Below the pieces are notes generated by a model, which did no database searches, was not told where the DNA came from, and saw nothing but the letters and a program-made list of their open reading frames with translations. The position numbers and the translations under genes are program-made. A DNA stretch of 64,000 nt from Streptomyces mobaraensis (lineage in GTDB: Bacteria > Actinomycetota > Actinomycetes > Streptomycetales > Streptomycetaceae): assembly GCF_020099395.1 (NCBI RefSeq), contig NZ_CP083590.1, positions 7,316,001 through 7,380,000 of the forward strand. The letters are read 5' to 3'. This document shows positions 9,341 through 17,255 of the stretch, in pieces; the first letter of the stretch is position 1, and the number at the start of each line of letters is the position of its first letter.

Positions 9341-10123
9341 ATGCCGTACGCGAACGTCAACGGCACCACGCTCTACTACGAGGACGAGGGCACCGGACCG
9401 GCCCTGCTGTTCCTGCACGGCTGGGGGACCAGCGGCCGGGTGTGGGGCGCCCAGCTCCCCGCGTTCACCCCGGACCACCGCGTCGTCACCGTCGACTGGC
9501 GCGGCTGCGGCCGGTCGGACCGGCCCGCAGCCGGCAACGACATCGACGGCGTGGTCCGCGACACCGCCGAACTGATCGACGCCCTGGGGCTGGACCGGCC
9601 CGTGGTCGTCGGCTCGTCCATCGGCGCCGTCTTCGCCCTCGAACTCGCCCTGCGCCACCCCGGACTGGTCGCCGGGGCGGTCTCGGTGGACGGCTCCGCC
9701 CACTGGCCGACGCTCGAACCGCTGCCCACGGACCTCCTCGACGGCCTGCGCGAGGACCGGGCGGGCACCGTGGCCGGCTGGGTCCCCGGCTGGTTCGGGC
9801 CGGACGCCTCGCCGGCGCTGGCCGACTGGACGATCCGCCAGATCCTGGACTCGGGCACCTTCATCGACCGGCAGTTCGACCAGGCCCTCGCGTACGACCC
9901 GCGCCCGGTACTGCCGGAGCTGCGGGTGCCGGTCCACTACGTCCACGGCGAGCTCAGCCACATCCCCGTCGCGATCTCCCGGGAGTGCGCCGGGCTGACC
10001 CCCGGCGCCGAGGTCCGCGTCATCGCCGGCGCCGCCCACATGGCGCACCAGGAGCGGCCCGCCGCCTTCAACGAGGCGCTGCGGGGTCTGCTCACCGCCA
10101 TCCGGGCCGGCGTCCCCGCGTAG
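9341..10123 (+). CDS. Alpha/beta hydrolase
   Basis: 260 residues of the alpha/beta hydrolase fold. It shows LLFLHGWGTSGRVW (oxyanion-hole HG), the nucleophile elbow GSSIGA with the central Ser, and a C-terminal catalytic His in GAAHMAHQE. Relatives include esterases, lactonases and haloperoxidase-like hydrolases; the substrate is unknown. ATG 9341 is preceded by GGGGAGGA with good spacing. It is the first gene of a two-hydrolase unit divergent from the LysR gene. Confidence 0.88.
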   Translation: MPYANVNGTTLYYEDEGTGPALLFLHGWGTSGRVWGAQLPAFTPDHRVVTVDWRGCGRSDRPAAGNDIDGVVRDTAELIDALGLDRPVVVGSSIGAVFALELALRHPGLVAGAVSVDGSAHWPTLEPLPTDLLDGLREDRAGTVAGWVPGWFGPDASPALADWTIRQILDSGTFIDRQFDQALAYDPRPVLPELRVPVHYVHGELSHIPVAISRECAGLTPGAEVRVIAGAAHMAHQERPAAFNEALRGLLTAIRAGVPA

Positions 10124-10133
10124 CCACATCCCC

Positions 10134-10161
10134 CTTCACACTTCACACTTCACGCTTCACA
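10134..10161 (+). repeat. Four tandem 7-bp repeats CTTCACA in the leader between two hydrolase genes
   Basis: Units at 10134, 10141, 10148 and 10155 read CTTCACA, CTTCACA, CTTCACG and CTTCACA. They fill most of the 54-base gap between the two hydrolase genes and end 16 bases before the downstream ATG. Confidence 0.9.
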
Positions 10162-10177
10162 CGAGAAACGGACACCC

Positions 10178-11017
10178 ATGCCCAGCACCACCGCCACTCT
10201 GTCCCACGGCGAGGCCACCGTCGCCTACGACCGCACCGGGTCCGGCCCCGGCCTGGTCCTCGTCCACGGCACGGGCGCCACGAAGGAGCAGTGGCAGCCC
10301 CTGACCGGGGCCGTCGCCGACCGCTTCACCGTGGTCGCGCCCGACCTCTCCGGATCCGGCGCCACCACCGACCACGGCGGCCCCCTCACCGTCGCCGACC
10401 TCGCCGACGAGGTCCTCGCCGCCGCCGACGACGCCGGGCTCGCCACCTTCCACCTGGCCGGCCACTCGCTGGGTGCCGTCGTGGCCGTACACCTCGCGGC
10501 GACGCACCCCGGCCGGGTCCGCTCGCTGGCGCTGCACGCCGCGTGGGTGCGCACGGACTCCCGGATGGCCGCCGAGTTCCGCTACTGGCTCGCCCTGCTG
10601 CGGACCGACGCCCTGCACGGCACGGACCTGTTCGTCCGGATGCTGCCGCTGATGGCCTTCGGCCCGCGGTACTGGGAGCACACGGACGACGCGTCCTACG
10701 AGGCCCTGGTCGGCGCGCTCTCCGGGGCGATCGCCCACGGCACCGACCGGCAGACCGAGGCCGATCTGACGGTCGACCTGGGCCCGCTGCTGGGCCGGAT
10801 CACCGCGCCCACCCTCGTGCTGGCCAGCGCGCACGACCGGATCATCGACGCGGGCCAGCAGCAGGCGCTGCTGTCCGGCATCGCGGACAGCCGGTACGCG
10901 GAGATCGACGCCGGGCACGGCGCTCCGGGGGAGGACCCGGAGGGCTTCGCCGCGAAGCTCGCGGCCTTCCTCGACGAGCGCGCGGCCGCCGAGCGCGAGC
11001 CCGCGGGCCTGCGCTGA
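10178..11017 (+). CDS. Alpha/beta hydrolase (second of a tandem pair)
   Basis: 279 residues. Hallmarks are LVLVHGTGATKEQW, the nucleophile motif AGHSLGA, a likely acidic residue in ASAHDRII, and the catalytic His in DAGHGAPGE. It is only distantly similar to the preceding hydrolase, so the pair looks recruited rather than recently duplicated. Its substrate is unknown. The ribosome binding site is weak (GAGAAACGG), and the upstream tandem CTTCACA repeats are unusual. It probably belongs to the same LysR-controlled unit. Confidence 0.88.
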   Translation: MPSTTATLSHGEATVAYDRTGSGPGLVLVHGTGATKEQWQPLTGAVADRFTVVAPDLSGSGATTDHGGPLTVADLADEVLAAADDAGLATFHLAGHSLGAVVAVHLAATHPGRVRSLALHAAWVRTDSRMAAEFRYWLALLRTDALHGTDLFVRMLPLMAFGPRYWEHTDDASYEALVGALSGAIAHGTDRQTEADLTVDLGPLLGRITAPTLVLASAHDRIIDAGQQQALLSGIADSRYAEIDAGHGAPGEDPEGFAAKLAAFLDERAAAEREPAGLR

Positions 11018-11039
11018 CCGTCCGGTGACCGCCCGGCGC

Positions 11040-11414
11040 TCAGACCTCCAGGTCGCTCTCTATGCGCTTGAGCTGGTGGCGGGCCATCGCCAGGTTGGCC
11101 CGCTTGGCGTCCAGCACGAGGTAGAGGAAGAGGCCGCTGCCCCCGCGCCCGGTGAGCAGCCGTATCAGGTGGTACTGGGTGCCGAGGGTGATGAGGATGT
11201 CCTCGATGCGGTCCTGGAGGTTCAGCATCTCCATGGCGCGCAGCTTGGCCCGGACGACGTCGGTGTTGGCCGCCGCGGCCACGTTGAGGTCGATCGACTG
11301 GTTGCCGCCCAGGGTGCCGAGCGCCATGCCGCTGCCGTAGTCGACGAGCGCGACGCCGATGGCCCCCTCGATGGAGTTCATCGCGTCCTTGAGTGCCATT
11401 TCGGTGTTGGCCAT
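11040..11414 (-). CDS. Roadblock/LC7-like protein (downstream partner)
   Basis: 124 residues with no membrane segment. The pattern of two helices flanking a central beta-sheet, with GVALVDYGSGMALGTLGG and a C-terminal LFLYLVLDAKRANLAMARHQL segment, resembles roadblock/LC7-type regulators that bind small GTPases of the MglA or Cvn type. It lies 93 bases downstream of a second roadblock gene on the same strand, so the two are probably co-transcribed. No GTPase, DUF742 protein or sensor kinase, the usual conservon partners, is adjacent. Confidence 0.7.
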   Translation of the reverse strand: MANTEMALKDAMNSIEGAIGVALVDYGSGMALGTLGGNQSIDLNVAAAANTDVVRAKLRAMEMLNLQDRIEDILITLGTQYHLIRLLTGRGGSGLFLYLVLDAKRANLAMARHQLKRIESDLEV

Positions 11415-11507
11415 GAGAGTTCCGCTTTCGGTGTCGGTAAGGGATGCGGGACGTACGGGGGCGCTTCACGGAGTGGATCGCCCCCGTGAGTCGTCGGGGG
11501 CGCGCCG

Positions 11508-11903
11508 CTACGGCTGCCGCTGCCGCTGGAGGGCGCCGTCGATCAGGGCGCCGAGGCGGGGGCAGGCCCGGCGGGCCTCGATGTTGAGCCGGCCGACGTT
11601 CGCGTCGGCGGTGGCCAGCAGCGTCAGGACGCTGGCGGTGCCCGCCGCGTAGGTGGCCACGTAGCCGAACTCGCCGTTGACCAGCAGCTCGCGGAAGCCG
11701 CCGTGGCCCACCGCGTCCGTCAGCCGGGCTCCCACGCCCAGCGCCGCGGCGGTCAGCGCGGCCACCCCGTCGGGTTCCGCGTTGGCGAGCAGGTGGGCGA
11801 TCACCAGGCCGTCCGTGCTCGCCACCATCGCACCGGTCAGATACGGAACCCTGACCCGTAACTCCTGTAACTCGGCGAGCACTTCGGGTGGTGCGGCGGT
11901 CAT
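11508..11903 (-). CDS. Roadblock/LC7 domain protein
   Basis: 131 residues. The core VPYLTGAMVASTDGLVIAHL is a clear roadblock signature (A-x-x-x-S-x-D-G-L), followed by the conserved alternating strand/helix pattern to residue about 125. Roadblock proteins are GAP-like or scaffold partners of small Ras-like GTPases. ATG 11903 is preceded by GGAAGGAGG, so the start is well supported. It is the promoter-proximal member of a two-gene unit with the roadblock-like gene at 11040-11414. Confidence 0.85.
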   Translation of the reverse strand: MTAAPPEVLAELQELRVRVPYLTGAMVASTDGLVIAHLLANAEPDGVAALTAAALGVGARLTDAVGHGGFRELLVNGEFGYVATYAAGTASVLTLLATADANVGRLNIEARRACPRLGALIDGALQRQRQP

Positions 11904-12119
11904 CGACTGCCTCCTTCCGGCGAACTGCCTCAAGGTGCGCCTCATGATGGATTCGGTGGAGTCGGGCGGGTGCACGGCACGGTCACACAATCCTCTCCCG
12001 CCCTCGGGCGATTACCGGTGGCGTGTCCGTTGCGACGGAAGGTATGCGAAAGGGGAGTGGCGGGGGGAGGGTTTCGGCATTTTCCCCCGTCACATTCCTC
12101 AGAGGCACGAGAGGGGAGA

Positions 12120-12153
12120 GGTCCGGAAATCGACGTTTCGATTGGTCCGGACC
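12120..12153. promoter_or_regulatory. Nested palindromes upstream of the roadblock pair (operator candidate)
   Basis: AATCGA-cgtt-TCGATT (12128-12143) is a perfect 6-bp inverted repeat. It is flanked by direct copies of GGTCCGG at 12120-12126 and 12144-12150, and the right copy extends into the palindrome GGTCCGGACC. It lies in the 284-base gene-free gap upstream of the roadblock start and downstream of the Lrp stop. The binding protein is unknown. Confidence 0.4.
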
Positions 12154-12187
12154 ACAACTGCCCAGTGGGCCCCTTGCCTTCGGCGGC

Positions 12188-13222
12188 TCACCACTGCCCC
12201 CACTGCGGCGTCCACAGCGGCCCGGCCCCTTTCACCGTGCGGTGGACGGGCGCCGAGCCGGTGCCCAGGATGCCGGGCAGCGCCGCCACCGGACCCGTGA
12301 GGTAGCGGTAGAACGCCGTGACGTCCGGCGTCGTCACGCTGACGTGCACGTTGGCGTCCCCCGTGATCGCCGCCGCGAACGCCACCTCCGGATGGGCGGA
12401 GAGCGCCCTGCCGACCTCCTCGATCCGGGACGGCTCGACGTTCAGCCACAGCAGGGAACGGAAGTTCCGCTGGAGCAGCCGTGGGTGGTAGTCGACGTCG
12501 AAGTACAGCACCCCGGCCGCCCGCAGCTCCGCCATCCGGCGCCGCACCGTGGTCTGCGACCAGCCGGTGGCCGCCGCGAGCTCCCCGACGGAGGCCCGGC
12601 CGTCCAGCGCCAGGACGTCGAACATCCGGTGGTCCGCCGCGTCGACCGGGAAGGCCGGGCCGGGGTCGGCGGGTGGGGACGCCGGGGCGTCCCGGGGGGA
12701 CAGCGCGGCCACCTGGCCGGCGGAGAGCGGGCCCGACTTGGTCAGCAGGCTGCGCTCCTGCCCGAAGAAGACATGCAGCAGCGAGTGGGCCGCCACGTCC
12801 ACCACACGGGGCGTGCCCGGCAGCTTCTCCAGCAGCAGCACGCCCTCCCCGGGCCGCTCCGGCCGCACCAGACAGGCGATCTCTGTACCGCCCGCCGTCA
12901 GATTGATCCAGGTGGTGTCCCGGCGCCGGGCCAGCGCCGCGGAGATCTGCGCGGACGCGCCCGGCGCGCAGCGGATCCGGACGATCCACGGCGCCTGCCC
13001 CAGGCGCAGCGGCTCGGTCAGCCCCAGTACCCGCAGGACGCCGGCCGACCGCAGCCGCGTGTAGCGGCGGGCGACCGTCTGATCGGAGACGCCGAGAACC
13101 TCGGCGATCCTGCGGAACGGCGCCCGGCCGTCGATCTGGAGGGCGTGGACGAGGGCCTGGTCGGAGGTGTCGAGCGGCGGCAGCACCGCTCGCTGGTCGT
13201 CGGGCGCGGTGTCGAGATTCAC
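12188..13222 (-). CDS. Double-domain Lrp/AsnC-family regulator
   Basis: 344 residues, about twice a normal Lrp. It has two HTH-plus-ligand-domain units: the first HTH is near residues 20-65 (RIAEVLGVSDQTVARRYTRL) and the second near 205-250 (ELAAATGWSQTTVRRRMAEL). Each is followed by an AsnC-type ligand domain, the second including DANVHVSVTTPDV. Such tandem forms are common in Streptomyces. The gene is divergent from an EmrB/QacA-type exporter with 125 bases between starts, so control of that exporter is likely. The GTG start has only a weak ribosome binding site. Confidence 0.88.
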   Translation of the reverse strand: MNLDTAPDDQRAVLPPLDTSDQALVHALQIDGRAPFRRIAEVLGVSDQTVARRYTRLRSAGVLRVLGLTEPLRLGQAPWIVRIRCAPGASAQISAALARRRDTTWINLTAGGTEIACLVRPERPGEGVLLLEKLPGTPRVVDVAAHSLLHVFFGQERSLLTKSGPLSAGQVAALSPRDAPASPPADPGPAFPVDAADHRMFDVLALDGRASVGELAAATGWSQTTVRRRMAELRAAGVLYFDVDYHPRLLQRNFRSLLWLNVEPSRIEEVGRALSAHPEVAFAAAITGDANVHVSVTTPDVTAFYRYLTGPVAALPGILGTGSAPVHRTVKGAGPLWTPQWGQW

Positions 13223-13347
13223 CGTCCCACGGTAAATGCTGTCGGATTCCGCGCCCGACGCGGTCCTGGCTGTGCGAGGCGGGTGTTCCGGCGGATGGTT
13301 GCGGCGCGGGTGACGTGGAGACCGCTCCGCGGCCCGGAGGAAACGGA

Positions 13348-14916
13348 GTGATCATGCGTAAATGGTGGCCCTTGGTGGCGGTGAGCCTGGGCGCCTTCAT
13401 CCTGCTGGTGGACGTCACCATCGTGAACGTCGCCCTGCCGGACATGGGGGACGACCTCGACGCCACCTTCTCGTCCCTCCAGTGGGTGGTCGACGCCTAC
13501 GCCCTGTCCCTGGCCGCGCTGCTGCTCGTCGCCGGCTCGCTGGCCGACCTGTTCGGCCACCGCCGGCTCTACGCGGCGGGCCTGACCCTGTTCGCCCTGG
13601 CGTCCCTGGGCTGCGGACTCGCCCCCAACGCCGGCGTCCTGATCGCCGCCCGCGCGGTGCAGGGCGCCGGTGGCGCCGCGATGTTCGCCACCTCCGCCGC
13701 CCTGCTCGGCGCCACCTACCAGGGCCGGGACCGGGGCACGGCGTTCGGGATCTGGGGCGCCGTCAACGGTGCCGCCGCGGCGGCCGGGCCCATCCTCGGC
13801 GGATTGCTCACCGAGCACATCGGCTGGGAGGCGATCTTCCTGGTCAACCTGCCGATCGCCGCGGCGGCCGTGCTGCTCACCCTCCGCGTCGTCCGCGCCG
13901 ACCGGCCGCGCGCCGCCGGCGCCCGGCGCACCCGGGTCGACATCCCCGGCGCCGTCACCTTCACCCTCGCCGCGGCGGCCCTGACCTACGGGTTCATCCG
14001 CAGCGCCGAGTCCGGCTGGACCTCGGCCACCGTCCTCACCTCGTTCGCCGTCGCGGCCGTCGCCCTCGTCGCGTTCGTCCTCGCCGAGACCCGCGCCGGG
14101 CGCCGGGGCGACGTGCCCATGCTCGACCTCGCCCTGCTCCGCCGGCCGTCGTTCGCCGGCCTGATGGGCGGCGCGCTGCTGTTCCAGGGCGGCGCGTTCG
14201 GCGGTCTCGTCCTCGTCTCCATATGGCTGCAATCCGTGCTCGGCCTCGGCCCGGTGGAGAGCGGCCTCGCGCTGACGCCGATGGCCGTGGCCTCCTTCCT
14301 GGTGGCCGCGCTCGCCGGGCGGTACACCCAGCGGATCGCGCCGCGGCTGCCCATCGGCGTCGGCCTGCTGCTCGTCGCCCTCGGCATGTACCTGCTGTAC
14401 ACGGCGATGTCCGCCGACGCCGGCCGCTCGGCCCTCGTGCTCGGGCTGGCCGTCGCGGGCGTCGGCGTCGGCCTCGCCACGCCGGTGCTGGTCTCGGCCG
14501 CGACCGGCAGTGTGCCGCCGCAGCGCATGGGCATGGCCGCCGGCGCGGTCAACACCTTCCGTCAGCTCGGCACCAGCCTCGCCATCGCCGTCCTCGGCGC
14601 CGTCTTCACGCACGCCGCCCGCGCCGATCTCTCCGGCGCCGTCCCGGACGCGCACGGCGCCGCGTCCGCCCTCGCCGGCGGCCAGGCCCGGCGCCTCGTC
14701 GCCGCCGCGCCGGAGGCACACCGGTCCGCGGCCGAGGACCTGGTCCACCGCGCCTTCGCCGACGGGCTCCAGTCCGTCTTCCTCTGGTCCGCCGCCGCCG
14801 CGGTCCTGGGCGGCCTCCTCACCCTGGCCCTCGTCCGCCCCGCCCCGCCGCAGCCCCCGGCGCAGGCCGCCTCCGGCGAGACGGAGCCCGCCCGGGAGGC
14901 GGCCGCGCGGGCGTGA
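13348..14916 (+). CDS. DHA2-family (EmrB/QacA-type) MFS drug exporter
   Basis: About 522 residues with roughly 14 hydrophobic segments, the DHA2 layout. Visible motifs are LLVDVTIVNVALPDM in TM1 (motif D1), LADLFGHRRLY (motif A) between TM2 and TM3, and the motif-C region GAVNGAAAAAGPILGGLL in TM5. The family exports hydrophobic drugs or natural products by proton antiport. GTG 13348 is preferred because GGAGG ends seven bases upstream; ATG 13354 two codons later is nearly as good. It is probably regulated by the divergent double-Lrp protein. Confidence 0.9.
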   Translation: MIMRKWWPLVAVSLGAFILLVDVTIVNVALPDMGDDLDATFSSLQWVVDAYALSLAALLLVAGSLADLFGHRRLYAAGLTLFALASLGCGLAPNAGVLIAARAVQGAGGAAMFATSAALLGATYQGRDRGTAFGIWGAVNGAAAAAGPILGGLLTEHIGWEAIFLVNLPIAAAAVLLTLRVVRADRPRAAGARRTRVDIPGAVTFTLAAAALTYGFIRSAESGWTSATVLTSFAVAAVALVAFVLAETRAGRRGDVPMLDLALLRRPSFAGLMGGALLFQGGAFGGLVLVSIWLQSVLGLGPVESGLALTPMAVASFLVAALAGRYTQRIAPRLPIGVGLLLVALGMYLLYTAMSADAGRSALVLGLAVAGVGVGLATPVLVSAATGSVPPQRMGMAAGAVNTFRQLGTSLAIAVLGAVFTHAARADLSGAVPDAHGAASALAGGQARRLVAAAPEAHRSAAEDLVHRAFADGLQSVFLWSAAAAVLGGLLTLALVRPAPPQPPAQAASGETEPAREAAARA

Positions 14917-15300
14917 CCGGGCCGGACCGGCGCCCGGCCGCGTCCCCGCCGGGGCGCGGCCGGTCAGGCGCGGCCGGTCAGGCGCGGCCGGTCAGGCGCG
15001 GCCGGTCAGGTCACGAAGAGCCGGTCGGCGGGCACGCACCTGACGGGATCGCTCCCGGAGGCGCGCGGCCTCGTCCGTACCGACGGCGTGTGCGCGGCGC
15101 GGCTTGAGGGAGCCGTGCCGTTCCGGAACGTGCACGCCGTGTTCGCGACCGGACCCACCAGGCGGCGTGGCCGAGCGGCGAGCCACCGGGCCGTGTCCGC
15201 CCGGTAGTTGGGAGCGGCCGGCGCGGCCCAGCCCACTCGCCCGATCCGGGGCGGCCGGGGCGCCGCCCGGTTCCTCAACGGCCGCGCCCCGCCCCCGTTC
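14917..15300. other. Gene-free interval between convergent exporter and oxygenase genes
   Basis: Apart from the 14-bp tandem array no gene is supported. A short minus-strand frame (15006-15278) lacks a ribosome binding site and family resemblance. A GTGGCCGAGCGG string near 15168 recalls a class II tRNA D-arm, but no T-loop or acceptor pairing follows. Confidence 0.5.
14954..15009. repeat. Four exact tandem copies of a 14-bp unit
   Basis: The unit GCGCGGCCGGTCAG occurs four times without mismatch at 14954, 14968, 14982 and 14996. It starts 38 bases after the exporter stop codon. The remaining gene-free stretch to 15300 shows no supportable gene or RNA. Confidence 0.95.
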
Positions 15301-15954
15301 TCACGCGATCAGGTCCGCGACGAACTTCCGGAGCCGGCCGCGCGTCACGGGTGTGACCCCGTGGATCAGCTGGGACCCGTAGGCGACCGCCACCCCCGCC
15401 GGAGCGGCCGTCGTCCACCGGGTCGTGGGCGTACGGGACAACCAGCTCGGCTCGGCCTCGTGCCCGCGGCCGGCCGGCTGGTGGGGGAGGCAGCGGGTGA
15501 GGGGCGTGCCCGGGGCGAAGCCCTCGGCCTCGCCGGCCACCGCGCCCGTCCAGGGCACGCCGCTGGACGTCGTCTCCACGTAGAACAGCCCGCCCTCGTC
15601 CGCGTCGGCGACCGACACCCCGATCCGCCCGATCCGGCGCGGGGCGGTACCGGGGGACGGGATGCCGTCGAGGTGCGTGGGGACGGCGTCCCCCGGCCAG
15701 AGCTCCGTGTAGCCCCAGGGGCCCGCCTCCCGCACCGACGGGAGCGCGCGCCGGATCGCGGGCAGCGCCCGTTCTGTCGCCCTGCGGAGGATGTCCTCGG
15801 CCCCGGCCGGGGCGGGCACGACCTCCGCCTGCCGCACCGGACGGCGGGACGCGACGGGGTCGGCGTCCACGAACTTGGCCAGCCGCGCCCGCTCCTCCGC
15901 GTCCAGGAAGTCCTCGATCGTCTGGAGCGCCAGGGTCTCACTGATGTGGATCAC
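15301..15954 (-). CDS. 2-oxoglutarate/Fe(II)-dependent oxygenase (prolyl-hydroxylase-like)
   Basis: 217 residues. The double-stranded beta-helix metal triad is visible: H-x-D in PTHLDGIPSPG, and the distal His in LIHGVTPVTRGRLRKF, where the following Arg is placed to bind 2-oxoglutarate. Homologues hydroxylate proteins, peptides or small molecules; the substrate is unknown. GTG 15954 is chosen because GAGGAGGG precedes it and upstream codons look non-coding. It is divergent from a DMT permease across about 230 bases. Confidence 0.85.
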   Translation of the reverse strand: MIHISETLALQTIEDFLDAEERARLAKFVDADPVASRRPVRQAEVVPAPAGAEDILRRATERALPAIRRALPSVREAGPWGYTELWPGDAVPTHLDGIPSPGTAPRRIGRIGVSVADADEGGLFYVETTSSGVPWTGAVAGEAEGFAPGTPLTRCLPHQPAGRGHEAEPSWLSRTPTTRWTTAAPAGVAVAYGSQLIHGVTPVTRGRLRKFVADLIA

Positions 15955-16186
15955 ACTGCCCTCCTCGGCAAACACCGGCCGGGCCGGTACGCCCGGCACC
16001 ACCGCCACCTTCCGCACGTGACCGCACCGGGCACAAGCGCGCAACCGGTCGTCCTGGGCATGCGTCGGATCGTCTGATCGCGTGACGGCCGAGCGCCTGG
16101 GCGGCCCCGCGGGGCCGGTGGGGCGGCGCGCTCTGCCACCGTGACGCAAGCGACCGCCCGCCGCCCGGACAGGAGGGGAGCGATAC

Positions 16187-17047
16187 GTGGCAGACGTCCT
16201 CACGCTGCTGTTCGCCGTACTGGCCGCCCTCAGCAACGCCACCGCCGTGGTGCTCCAGCGCATGGCGGCGCGCACCGTCCCGAAGGCCGACGCCTTCAGC
16301 CTCCGTCTGGTCCGCGACCTGCTGCGGCACCCCGCCTGGTTCGCCGGCATCGCCGCCGTCCTCTGCGCCGCGGTCTTCCAGGCGCTCGCGCTCTCCCTGG
16401 GCTCCCTCTCGCTGGTGCAGCCCATCTTCGTCAGCGAACTCCCCTTCGCGCTGCTGATCGCCGGCACGGTCTTCCGCCGCCGGCTGCCGGCGTACGGCTG
16501 GGCGGCGATCCTGCTGGTCGCCGCCGGGCTGGGGCTGGCCCTGGCCGCCGCCGCGCCGGGCGGGGCACACGTCCACGTCGGCACCGCCCGCTGGCTGGCC
16601 GCCCTGACGGCCGCCGTCGCGGCGATGGCGGCCTGCGTCGCGGCCGCCCTGCCCCGCCCCCGGGGCAAGGCGCGGGCCGCCCTCTTCGGCGCGGCGGCGG
16701 CCGTCGGCTACGCCCTGACCGCCGCGCTGATGAAGGACGCCGCCACGACCTTCGCCCGGCACGGCGCGGGCGCCTTCTTCACCTGCTGGCAGACGTACGC
16801 CTTCGCCGCCGCCGGAGCGGCCTCCCTCTTCCTGCTCTCGAACGCCATGGAGTCGGGACCGCTGCTCGCCTCCCAGCCCGCCCTCACCCTCGGGGACGCG
16901 CTCGTCAGCCTCACGCTGGGACTGGTGGTGTACGAGGAACACGTCCGCACCGGGTGGTGGCTGATCCCGGAGGCCGTCGGAGCCCTCATGATCGCCGCGG
17001 GGGCATTGATCCTGCCGAGGGTGGAGGAGGTAGCGCTGCCGAGCTGA
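16187..17047 (+). CDS. DMT-superfamily (EamA/NIPA-like) permease
   Basis: 286 residues with nine or ten hydrophobic segments. The N-terminus VADVLTLLFAVLAALSNATAVVLQRMAA resembles the NIPA-like/EamA group, and the second half contains YALTAALMKDAA and LLSNAMESGPLLASQPALTLGDALVSL. Members transport Mg2+ or small metabolites; the substrate is not predictable. The GTG start has an AGGAGGGGAG ribosome binding site. The gene ends 208 bases before the convergent rlmG gene, with a terminator-like repeat between. Confidence 0.82.
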   Translation: MADVLTLLFAVLAALSNATAVVLQRMAARTVPKADAFSLRLVRDLLRHPAWFAGIAAVLCAAVFQALALSLGSLSLVQPIFVSELPFALLIAGTVFRRRLPAYGWAAILLVAAGLGLALAAAAPGGAHVHVGTARWLAALTAAVAAMAACVAAALPRPRGKARAALFGAAAAVGYALTAALMKDAATTFARHGAGAFFTCWQTYAFAAAGAASLFLLSNAMESGPLLASQPALTLGDALVSLTLGLVVYEEHVRTGWWLIPEAVGALMIAAGALILPRVEEVALPS

Positions 17048-17054
17048 CCCTTTC

Positions 17055-17138
17055 AGCCCGTCCGGCGTTTGAGGACAAGCGGCGCAGCCGCTTGCACGGG
17101 GGCGCGGGCGCTCCCGCGGGAAACGGTGAAAGGGCGGG
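17055..17138 (+). repeat. Dispersed intergenic repeat element with terminator hairpin (second copy)
   Basis: The 22-base motif at 17055-17076 is identical to the right arm at 1655-1676. It is followed by AAGCGGC-gca-GCCGCTT (7-bp stem, 17077-17093), a GC stem at about 17104-17119, and then GAAACGGTGAAAGGGCGGG at 17120-17138, identical to 1723-1741. It lies between convergent genes, consistent with bidirectional termination. Confidence 0.85.
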
Positions 17139-17255
17139 GAGGGGCGCACCCCAGGAGGGCCGGCCGACGGCCGGGCCGAGACCGAACACCGGCGGCACGC
17201 CGGGGCGCAGGCCCGTCGGCGCCCGGCACGTCCACCCCGACCGCGCCGCCAGGCG

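Noticed and set aside
14954..15009. CRISPR array
   Set aside because: Units are 14 bp and directly adjacent without spacers, so this is a simple tandem repeat.
15160..15190. tRNA-like GTGGCCGAGCGG string
   Set aside because: No TTCGA-type T-loop, anticodon arm or acceptor pairing follows within tRNA length.
15006..15278. Minus-strand frame ending RCVPADRLFVT after the 14-bp array
   Set aside because: No ribosome binding site, no recognisable domain, and its end is formed by the repeat array.
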